Assembly (NCBI GenBank): GCA_027364735.1
Contig: DAHXOT010000008.1
Location: 1-64,000, forward strand
Reading direction: 5' to 3'
Length of the DNA: 64,000 nt
From: Hydrotalea sp.
GTDB lineage: Bacteria > Bacteroidota > Bacteroidia > Chitinophagales > Chitinophagaceae
A model generated the notes under the pieces. It did no database searches. It had not been told where the DNA came from and worked only from the letters and a program-made list of their open reading frames with translations. A program made the translations under genes and the position numbers. Below, in pieces: positions 38,655 through 46,237 of the stretch (within the stretch, counting starts at the first letter, position 1; every line of letters starts with the position of its first letter).

Positions 38655-40658
38655 ATGATGGACAAATCAAAAGATTCGGCTAATAAAACCAATGTCGATA
38701 ATAAAGCGGAATTAGCTAATAAAAAATACGAAGAAATTTTTTTTGTAGATACACAGCAAGCAGTGTGGAATTATTCATTATTTACAGATGATGATATAAA
38801 GAACTTTCAAAATGGAACCCATTATAGTTTATATACCCTTTTTGGTAATAAACAAATGGAGGTATTAGGAATTGCAGGAACCTATTTTGCAGTTTGGGCG
38901 CCAAATGCAACATGGGTAAGTGTTACAGGGTATTTTAATAATTGGGATAAAGTAGCTCATCCATTAAAAGTACGATTAGATAATTCCGGAATTTGGGAAG
39001 GATTTATTCCCAACGTTCATGCAGGAGAAGCTTATAAATACCATATTCATGGATTTCAAGGTATTAAATTAGATAAAGGAGATCCATTTGCTCACTTCTG
39101 GGAAAAACGGCCATATACGGCTTCAATTACTTGGCAAACAACATTCGAATGGAATGATTCGGAATGGATGAAAATAAGGGCTAAACACAATAATCGCAAT
39201 GCACCTTATTCGGTATATGAAGTGCATTTGGCAAGTTGGATGCGGCCCGATAAAAATAATGAAGAAGAGTATAATACGTATCAGCAAATTACTGAAAGAT
39301 TAGTTCCTTATGTTAAAGAAATGGGCTTTACGCATGTAGAGTTTATGCCTGTTATGGAGCATCCTTTCGATGGCAGTTGGGGGTATCAGGGTACAGGATA
39401 TTTTGCTCCTACATCTCGGTTTGGTAATCCGCAAAATTTTGCTGCATTAGTTGATGCTTTACATCAAGCTAATATTGGTGTAATTCTTGACTGGGTTCCT
39501 TCACATTTTCCTTATGATGCACACGGATTATTTATGTTTGATGGAACACATACCTACGAATATGCCGATATGCGCAAAGGATATCATCCGGATTGGAACT
39601 CTTATATTTTTAATTATAAACGCGGAGAAGTAAAAAGTTTTTTAATAAGCAGTGCCAGATTTTGGTGCGACCAGTTTCATGCCGATGGATTGAGAGTAGA
39701 TGCAGTTTCATCAATGTTACGATTAGATTATAGTCGCAATAAAGGTCAATGGGAGCCTAATGAATTTGGAGGTAATGGCAATTTAGAGGCAATAGCATTT
39801 ATAAAAGATTTAAATGAAACTTTATATAGAGACTTTCCCGAAATTCAAACTATTGCCGAAGAAGCAACTGATTGGCCTAAAATTAGCAAGCCTACTTTTG
39901 AAGATGGATTAGGTTTTGGAATGAAATGGATGATGGGATGGATGCACGATACTTTAAATTATTTTAAACTCGATCCGGTATATAGGCAATTTCATCAAGA
40001 TAAATTTACTTTCAGTATGATGTATTTTTATAATGAAAATTTTATGTTGCCTTTAAGTCACGATGAAGTAGTTCATGGTAAAAGTCCAATGATTTATAAA
40101 ATGCCAGGCGATGATTGGCAAAAGTTTGCCAATTTACGTTTATTGTACACTTATATGTTTACGCATCCGGGTGCTAAATTATTATTCATGGGAAACGAGT
40201 TTGCCGCTACAAATGAGTGGAATTATAAAAGTGAGTTACAATGGGATTTATTACAACATATTAGTCATGGAGGTATGAAAAATTGTGTACAAAAACTAAA
40301 TGAGCTATATCGTCAGCAACCTGCTTTATACGAAAAACAATTCGAAGCCGGTGGATTTGAATGGGTTGATTTGAATCATAGAAATGAATCTGTTGCAGTG
40401 TATAAGCGAAAGGGGAATAATGAAAATGAAGAGGTGCTCGTAATATTAAATATGACACCTATTGTGCGATACGATTGGGAAATTCATGTATATGGAAAGG
40501 CAAAGTGGGAAGAAATTTTTAATAGTAACAGTAAAGATTTTTGGGGAACAGGCGATGTATATAACACAGAAATTAAGGCAGAAAAAGTTAATCCCAAAGA
40601 TAAATGGTATAAGTTAAAAGTTCATTTACCGCCATTAGCAGCCATCGTTTTAAAATAA
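38655..40658 (+). CDS. glgB: 1,4-alpha-glucan branching enzyme
   Basis: GlgB makes the alpha-1,6 branches of glycogen. The 667 residues comprise a CBM48 module (about 60-160; GTYFAVWAPNATWVSVTGYF), the GH13 barrel and a C-terminal all-beta domain. The nucleophile is Asp349 in GLRVDAVSS, and the acid/base lies in AEEATDWP (401-408). DEVVHGK is also conserved. Two adjacent ATG codons (38655, 38658) could start it. It completes the glgA-glgC-glgB set of the cluster. The 45-nt gap from the amylase suggests cotranscription. Confidence 0.96.
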   Translation: MMDKSKDSANKTNVDNKAELANKKYEEIFFVDTQQAVWNYSLFTDDDIKNFQNGTHYSLYTLFGNKQMEVLGIAGTYFAVWAPNATWVSVTGYFNNWDKVAHPLKVRLDNSGIWEGFIPNVHAGEAYKYHIHGFQGIKLDKGDPFAHFWEKRPYTASITWQTTFEWNDSEWMKIRAKHNNRNAPYSVYEVHLASWMRPDKNNEEEYNTYQQITERLVPYVKEMGFTHVEFMPVMEHPFDGSWGYQGTGYFAPTSRFGNPQNFAALVDALHQANIGVILDWVPSHFPYDAHGLFMFDGTHTYEYADMRKGYHPDWNSYIFNYKRGEVKSFLISSARFWCDQFHADGLRVDAVSSMLRLDYSRNKGQWEPNEFGGNGNLEAIAFIKDLNETLYRDFPEIQTIAEEATDWPKISKPTFEDGLGFGMKWMMGWMHDTLNYFKLDPVYRQFHQDKFTFSMMYFYNENFMLPLSHDEVVHGKSPMIYKMPGDDWQKFANLRLLYTYMFTHPGAKLLFMGNEFAATNEWNYKSELQWDLLQHISHGGMKNCVQKLNELYRQQPALYEKQFEAGGFEWVDLNHRNESVAVYKRKGNNENEEVLVILNMTPIVRYDWEIHVYGKAKWEEIFNSNSKDFWGTGDVYNTEIKAEKVNPKDKWYKLKVHLPPLAAIVLK

Positions 40659-40703
40659 GTGTAACTTTTTTTATACAATGTTCGTTGTATGTAAAACATT
40701 TTT

Positions 40704-41363
40704 ATGCGAATCATCTTTTTATGCCTAACTATACTTACACTTACAGTCCATTCCTTTGCACAAAAAAATATTCATGTTGAAAATGCCGATAAAAGAAATA
40801 TTCCTTCATTTCATGCTATAAATGCTGCTACAGGAATAGATGTATATATTTCGAAAGACAATACAGAGTCGTTAATTGTTAGTTCGAATAATGCGGCTAT
40901 TGTAAAATATATAAAAACAGAAGTAGAAAACGGGGTATTAAAAATATACAGAGAACCTAAGTTAAGCTTTATGAAAAGCTTTAGTGGAAATGTAAAAGTA
41001 TATGTTGCATATAAAAATATACATACTTTAAAAGCATCGAGTGGCTCAAGTATTTATGGAGAAGATTTTAATACTGACAATTTAAGTGCACATGTAAGTA
41101 GTGGAGGCGAAATTAAGTTACAGGGAAAAATTTCGTATTTAACTGTTGATGGAAATAGTGGAGGTACTTTTAAAGGATTCGATTTTGAAGTTGATAGTGC
41201 TGAAGCTACAGTAAGTAGCGGTGCCGATATTAAATTACAAGTTAGTAAAGAATTAACTGCCAAAGCCAGTAGTGGAGGTACAATTAGATATTCAGGCAAT
41301 TGTGCGTTAAAACTTATTTCGGTAAGTAGTGGAGGTGAAATTAAAAAGGTTTCAAGAAAATAA
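40704..41363 (+). CDS. Exported head GIN domain protein (DUF2807)
   Basis: The 219 residues begin with a signal peptide (MRIIFLCLTILTLTVHSFAQ). They continue as a right-handed beta-helix-like DUF2807 domain with repeated SSGG/SSGA turns (SSGSSIYGE, SSGGEIKLQG, SSGADIKLQ, SSGGTIRYSG, SSGGEIKK). Such proteins are common exported or lipoprotein-like products in Bacteroidota with no known biochemical role. It lies 45 nt after glgB on the same strand and may be read with it, but a metabolic connection is doubtful. Confidence 0.88.
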   Translation: MRIIFLCLTILTLTVHSFAQKNIHVENADKRNIPSFHAINAATGIDVYISKDNTESLIVSSNNAAIVKYIKTEVENGVLKIYREPKLSFMKSFSGNVKVYVAYKNIHTLKASSGSSIYGEDFNTDNLSAHVSSGGEIKLQGKISYLTVDGNSGGTFKGFDFEVDSAEATVSSGADIKLQVSKELTAKASSGGTIRYSGNCALKLISVSSGGEIKKVSRK

Positions 41364-41406
41364 ATTATTAATGTGTAAAGAGTAATACTTAATCTGATAA
41401 TTGGGA

Positions 41407-42696
41407 TTAATTAATCACTTCACCTACTAAAAACACACTGCCACAAACTAAAATTAAATCATCTTTTTTTGCGACCGATTTTGCTGAATGTAAGGCCAAA
41501 TTTACATCGGTAAAAACTTTTCCGTTTAATTCCAAATAAGCTGCTTTTTGTTGTAAAATTTTTGCATCTAATGCTCTGGGTATATGTGCTTGAGTATAAT
41601 AGTAAGTGGCATATTTTGGGAGTAGATTTAAAACACTATCTACATCTTTATCTTTTACCATGCCAATAATAATATGCAAATGATTAAAAGAAGTTACTTC
41701 CAATTGTTCAACAATTAATTTTATTCCATCAACATTATGCCCTACATCCATAATAACTGTAGGGTGCTGATGTATTAGCTCCCATCTTCCATGTAAGCCT
41801 GTTAAACATTTTACCTGTGTTAGTGCTTTTTTTATGTTTTGTAATGAAATATGCCATCCTTTTTTTTGAAGTTGATGTACAGATTCTAATACAGTTAGTA
41901 TATTTTTAGTTTGATATAGCCCTGGTAAATCCAATTGATAAGTTTCTCTTTCGGATGTAGTATGTTCTGCTATTTCTATTACTAATTGATGGTGCTGATA
42001 TTTCCATTCTGATACCCATCTTTTTTCTTGTGCCCAAATAATGGGCGATTGTACCGATGCAGCTTTATTCTCGAAAACGTGTTTAGTTTCGGGCAAATAT
42101 TCGCCAATAACCACAGGAATATTTTGCTTAATAATACCAGCTTTTTCAGAAGCAATTTTATCTAAACTATCTCCCAATAAATTCATGTGATCCCATCCAA
42201 TATTCGTAATAACAGATAATTCTGGAACAATAATATTGGTACTATCCAATCTTCCACCCAAACCTACTTCTACAATAGCAATATCTACTTTTTGTTGGGC
42301 AAAATAAGCAAATGCCATTGCTACCGTTATTTCAAAAAAAGAAGGTTGAATTTTTTCTATATAGGGTTGAATTTTTTCTACAAAATCTACTACAAATTCT
42401 TTCTCGCACATTTTCCCATTTACTTTAATTCTTTCTCTAAAATCTTTTAAATGCGGAGAAGTATAGAGGCCTGTAGTATAACCGGCAGTTTGTAAAATAG
42501 CAGCAAGCATGTGGCTGGTACTACCTTTGCCATTAGTGCCTGCAATATGTATTGTTTTAAATTGAGTATGTGGGTTGTTTAAAACTTTACAAAGTTCTAT
42601 AGTATTAGTAATATCTTTTTTAATAGCAGTTGCACCTACTTTGCTAAACATTGGCAAAGTTTGGTACAAATAATTTATTGTTTCTTGATACGTCAT
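41407..42696 (-). CDS. folC: Bifunctional folylpolyglutamate synthase / dihydrofolate synthase
   Basis: FolC adds glutamate to dihydropteroate and to folates, a Mur-ligase-type ATP reaction. The 429 residues are full length. The P-loop is HIAGTNGKGSTSHML (about 48-62), and VEVGLGGRLDSTN and NIGWDHMNLLGDSLDKIASEKAG hold the metal and substrate residues. The C-terminal domain contains DVGHNVDG. It follows the TonB gene on the same strand with a 23-nt gap. Confidence 0.95.
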   Translation of the reverse strand: MTYQETINYLYQTLPMFSKVGATAIKKDITNTIELCKVLNNPHTQFKTIHIAGTNGKGSTSHMLAAILQTAGYTTGLYTSPHLKDFRERIKVNGKMCEKEFVVDFVEKIQPYIEKIQPSFFEITVAMAFAYFAQQKVDIAIVEVGLGGRLDSTNIIVPELSVITNIGWDHMNLLGDSLDKIASEKAGIIKQNIPVVIGEYLPETKHVFENKAASVQSPIIWAQEKRWVSEWKYQHHQLVIEIAEHTTSERETYQLDLPGLYQTKNILTVLESVHQLQKKGWHISLQNIKKALTQVKCLTGLHGRWELIHQHPTVIMDVGHNVDGIKLIVEQLEVTSFNHLHIIIGMVKDKDVDSVLNLLPKYATYYYTQAHIPRALDAKILQQKAAYLELNGKVFTDVNLALHSAKSVAKKDDLILVCGSVFLVGEVIN

Positions 42697-42719
42697 TTAA
42701 AAATAAAAGTGTAAATAAA

Positions 42720-43598
42720 TTAACCTTTTAATTTAAAGTCAAATACTATTGTTCCTGTTTGTTGATCTTCTTTGCCTGAATTTAATTTTAATTGTTTGGC
42801 TTTGCGAATAGCAATAGCTCTTATAGAATAATTGGTAGTAGTAGTGCCTCTTGGATTAATAGTTGCATTCATTACATTACCATTAATATCTACAGTAATA
42901 TCAACAGCAACTTTAGCCGGTTCATTAAAATCATCTTGAAATGAGGGAAATTGAGTAAATTTTCTTCCATCTAATCCACTTCTTATACTTACGCCACTAT
43001 TCCCAAATCCGCCATTGCCTGTATAACTATCGCTGTTAGGATTACCATTTGGTTTACCTTGATCGCCTTTTCCACCGGTAATTCCTTGATTGTTGATGCC
43101 GTTATAACTATCGGCATAATTTCCACCATTTCCCTTATTAGATTCGGCTTTATATAAAGCTTTAGGCTTTGAAGGTTTAGAAACTACAGTGGTGGTATTA
43201 ACCGATTTTTTTTTAGTTATATCGGGAGTATTAATAGGTTTTGTATTTGAATTGGGTGTTGAAGTAGTATTAATTGCTTCATCGCCATTATCTGATGCAG
43301 AAATAGTTGCTTTTGATGGTATTGCAGCTGAAGGTGTAGGTGTGGCTTGGTTTTGCTGAGCATTGGTGGAAGGTGTGCCTGGAAGTTGCGGTGCAATATT
43401 TCCTAAACCTGTTTCGCTATTTCCTAAATTTACTTCAATACCGGTATCTGCAATTGGAGGAGATATTTGAGGCGAATTCCATTGTATAAAAAAGAATAAA
43501 AATGCAAGAATACTGCAAATGGCTATAGTATAGCCCGAGGCTTTTATATTTTTTTTGAGTTCGAAAGAGGATGCTTGCATTGATATATGGTTGTTCAT
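42720..43598 (-). CDS. Energy transducer TonB-like protein
   Basis: The 292 residues have one N-terminal membrane helix (about 23-39). A long low-complexity periplasmic stretch rich in Pro, Thr, Ser, Asn and Gly follows (about 45-200). The C-terminal domain (about 210-292) resembles TonB (VAVDITVDINGNVMNATINP). It would transmit proton-motive force to outer-membrane receptors. No exbB/exbD is adjacent. A -7 box TAAGTTTG at 43607-43600 ends only 1 nt before this ATG. The true start may therefore be Met7 (first base 43580), giving MQASSFELKKN. Confidence 0.8.
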   Translation of the reverse strand: MNNHISMQASSFELKKNIKASGYTIAICSILAFLFFFIQWNSPQISPPIADTGIEVNLGNSETGLGNIAPQLPGTPSTNAQQNQATPTPSAAIPSKATISASDNGDEAINTTSTPNSNTKPINTPDITKKKSVNTTTVVSKPSKPKALYKAESNKGNGGNYADSYNGINNQGITGGKGDQGKPNGNPNSDSYTGNGGFGNSGVSIRSGLDGRKFTQFPSFQDDFNEPAKVAVDITVDINGNVMNATINPRGTTTTNYSIRAIAIRKAKQLKLNSGKEDQQTGTIVFDFKLKG

Positions 43599-43738
43599 AC
43601 AAACTTATTCAATTGACTAATAAAATAATGCGATTGTTGAAAACTACACAAATAACGTTCCTTGTGTACACTAAAGTGCGTAAAGAAAGGTTAATATTAC
43701 CATTATATGTATCGTGCTTTTTTAAAAATAATTCGTTG

Positions 43739-45037
43739 CTAATGTGCAAAGTCTGTTTCGAAATTTCCTTTTATTCTTTCCATTGGCGGATTGAAATAGC
43801 CAAACTGAACTTTCGGAAATTCTTCATGAATTAAATCCATAACCTGTTTTATTCCTAATAACTCAGAAGTTTCTTTTATATCAATTTGTTTTAAATACCA
43901 ATCAGGATCAATGTTAAAATTTCTCCATTGAATCATATCTAAGTCGGTTTCTTTAATTATGGTTCGTAAAGCTTCATATTCTTCGGTGGTATCTGTCATT
44001 CCGGGAAAAACAAAATAATTGATACTGCTCCATCTTCCAAAACTTCTAATCACTTTTAAACTTTCAATTATATCTTCAAATTGATAATTATTAGGACGAT
44101 AATATTTGGTATAAATTTCTTTTCTGAATGAATTGGTACTTACCCGAATGCTGTCTAAACCAGCTTCACATAAAGCCTTTACTGCATTAGGTTTCGAGCC
44201 ATTGGTGTTAATATTGATACTTCCTTTATTGGTATGTTTTCTTATTTCAATAATGGCTTGTTTAATTGTTTCCCACATTAATAGCGGTTCGCCTTCGCAA
44301 CCTTGTCCAAAACTTACAATTGGATAAGGAGCATTGATAAGATGCGGAACAGCAAATTCAACAATTTCTTCTACCGAAGGTTTAAATATTAATCTATCTT
44401 GCGTAGCAACAATAGTTTCTTCTTCCGGTTGAAATGAAATACAACCTAAGCAATTTGCATTGCAGGATGGTGAGGTAGGAATGGGGCATTCCCATCTTCC
44501 CAAAGCAAAATTTCTTGCAGCAGGACAACTATACGTATTGCAACAATTATTCATTAAATGAGTTACCAATCTATTATTTGGGAATGCTGCTGTTAAATAT
44601 TGAGCACCCGATTTAATATTAGTGTCATCATATCCGGCACATTCTTGCCGAATATCTTGTTCAATTCTTATGGCCGAAACGTAAAATTTATTATTTAACC
44701 AGCCTGCAGCAGTATAACAAAATAATGGGAGTGTGGGAGCGTTTTTTGTAGTTTCAAAAGCTGCAATATATAAGCCTGTATGAGCAGGAGGAATAAAAGC
44801 AGCTACTGCCCATCCTTTAAGGCATAAGCGAAGTTCTCCCGATGCAACATCTAAACCAATGCCATGCCTGCCCGGCAGTTCGTATAAATTGCCACCATCG
44901 GGTAATTCAATCCAATCTTCAGGTGAAATAGGAAAGGCATCCCATGCTGAACGGCCTACTGCATACAAAGTAGTATCTTCAAAAATATTTCCTTTACCAT
45001 CGGAATATAATAAGTAAGGTGATTGATGTAAAGCCAT
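43739..45037 (-). CDS. Radical SAM protein with extra cysteine cluster
   Basis: The 432-residue protein has a radical SAM core (about 185-400) with CNANCLGC (Cys192, Cys196, Cys199) as the 4Fe-4S/SAM motif and GQGCEGEPLL as the GxGEP-type SAM-binding strand. Before the core is a long N-terminal region (1-180) with more cysteines (NCCNTYSC, 164-171, and Cys184) that might hold another cluster or zinc. The N-terminus resembles no domain I can name. The reaction is unknown; anaerobic maturation or peptide/nucleotide modification are possibilities only. Confidence 0.8.
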   Translation of the reverse strand: MALHQSPYLLYSDGKGNIFEDTTLYAVGRSAWDAFPISPEDWIELPDGGNLYELPGRHGIGLDVASGELRLCLKGWAVAAFIPPAHTGLYIAAFETTKNAPTLPLFCYTAAGWLNNKFYVSAIRIEQDIRQECAGYDDTNIKSGAQYLTAAFPNNRLVTHLMNNCCNTYSCPAARNFALGRWECPIPTSPSCNANCLGCISFQPEEETIVATQDRLIFKPSVEEIVEFAVPHLINAPYPIVSFGQGCEGEPLLMWETIKQAIIEIRKHTNKGSININTNGSKPNAVKALCEAGLDSIRVSTNSFRKEIYTKYYRPNNYQFEDIIESLKVIRSFGRWSSINYFVFPGMTDTTEEYEALRTIIKETDLDMIQWRNFNIDPDWYLKQIDIKETSELLGIKQVMDLIHEEFPKVQFGYFNPPMERIKGNFETDFAH

Positions 45038-45086
45038 TATGAGGGTTCTTATTTGTGATTTTTAGCGTATTTAATAACAGTACATG

Positions 45087-45680
45087 TTATTGTTTGGCAA
45101 TTAAATTATTTTTACAAAATTCGTTAAATTCTTTTTCAACTGAAATGGGTATTTCTTCATTTACCATTCGTTGAATTAATACATTATTCTTACAGTCTAT
45201 TGTTAATAAACCATCTTTCAAAATAACGTTATTGAGTTCTTCCCATAAAAATCTTTTTTTAGGAAAAGAATTGAATACAATTTCTGTACTATCAAAAGCT
45301 ATTTCGGGTAATATTTTTACAGGTTTTTCTAAAATAGCAGCTATAATATAAAAGAAAAAAAATAAGGTTCCTTTTGGATGAATATACCAACCCCATGCAC
45401 CAATTAATAATGCAAAGCGATAAAACGGAACATGACTTTTTAGAGATTGCCAATAAGAAAATAACCACCAAAAAATAATAATAATACTTAAAATAAAGAG
45501 TAAACCTGATTTTCCGGCAAGGCTAAATTGGTGCGAAACGGTATATTGTGTATATACCTCGAATAAAAAGCTTATTATAGCAATTAATAACATTAATTTG
45601 CTTATCCAATCAATATATTTATACGAGGAATGTTCTTTCAGTACAACAATATAATCATAGGTTTTAGCAGTTCTTTTCAT
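45087..45680 (-). CDS. Small integral membrane protein, unknown function
   Basis: I do not recognise a family. The first ATG reads from 45680 (197 residues); a TTG at 45689 would add three. Three to four membrane helices are predicted (about 24-43, 58-79, 87-102 and 105-120). A soluble C-terminal part of about 75 residues follows, resembling a small PH-like bacterial domain (EIVFNSFPKKRFLWEELNNVILKDG). A -7 box TAATTTTG on the minus strand (45694-45687) ends 6 nt before the ATG, suggesting an almost leaderless mRNA. Confidence 0.65.
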   Translation of the reverse strand: MKRTAKTYDYIVVLKEHSSYKYIDWISKLMLLIAIISFLFEVYTQYTVSHQFSLAGKSGLLFILSIIIIFWWLFSYWQSLKSHVPFYRFALLIGAWGWYIHPKGTLFFFFYIIAAILEKPVKILPEIAFDSTEIVFNSFPKKRFLWEELNNVILKDGLLTIDCKNNVLIQRMVNEEIPISVEKEFNEFCKNNLIAKQ

Positions 45681-45790
45681 AATTGGCAAAATTAGGTTTG
45701 ATTGTGAAGTATTTGCTAATTATTTCATTATTCGAAAGCAATGTTTATAAAACATGATGCATATCAAATCAATGGTAACAGTTAAAAAAT

Positions 45791-45798
45791 TACTTTTG
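45791..45798 (+). promoter_or_regulatory. -7 box upstream of ccmE
   Basis: TACTTTTG matches TAnnTTTG exactly and lies 20 nt before the ccmE ATG. No TTTG is found 19-21 nt further upstream, so the -33 part is weak or replaced by an activator site. Confidence 0.4.
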
Positions 45799-45818
45799 CT
45801 GGGAAACTTTTAAAAAGT

Positions 45819-46220
45819 ATGAAAAAAATTCACATCATAATTTTAGTATTAATTGCAGCAGCTATTACAATTTTAATAAGCTATACCGGTAATCTTACCA
45901 CTTACGAAACTATAGCTTCGGCCAAACAGAAGCAAGGTAAGCCGGTTAAATTAATTGTAATGCTCGATAAATCTTCTATACAGTATGATGCCAAAAATCC
46001 TAATTACTTAACATTTTCGGTGATAGATACTTTAGGAAATAAGGTTAATGTTGTTTATCATAATTCTAAACCGGAAAATATGGAGATGAGCAAACAAATT
46101 GTATTAGGCGGCAGAATGGAAGGCGATCATTTTGAATGTAAAGATATTTTATTAAAGTGTCCATCTAAATATAAAGACGATGCAAAAGCTGTAAACAACA
46201 GTATTAATGCTTCTAATTAA
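45819..46220 (+). CDS. ccmE: Cytochrome c maturation protein CcmE (CXXXY type)
   Basis: CcmE is the periplasmic heme chaperone of cytochrome c maturation system I. The 133 residues have an N-terminal signal anchor (about 4-22) and the OB-fold with LVMLD-like strands and VLGGRMEGDHFECKDILLKCPSKY. Instead of the classical heme-linking His in HxxxY, this protein has Cys114 in CPSKY (CxxxY). That variant is known from archaea, some deltaproteobacteria and other lineages. ccmF follows 17 nt later, so heme hand-over partners are coexpressed. Earlier genes of the pathway (ccmABC) are not in this window. Confidence 0.9.
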   Translation: MKKIHIIILVLIAAAITILISYTGNLTTYETIASAKQKQGKPVKLIVMLDKSSIQYDAKNPNYLTFSVIDTLGNKVNVVYHNSKPENMEMSKQIVLGGRMEGDHFECKDILLKCPSKYKDDAKAVNNSINASN

Positions 46221-46237
46221 AACATTCTTTCTACACT

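Noticed and set aside
40673-40690. Short ATACAA/TTGTAT hairpin between glgB and the DUF2807 gene
   Set aside because: Only six A/T-rich pairs and no T run after it; too weak to call a terminator.
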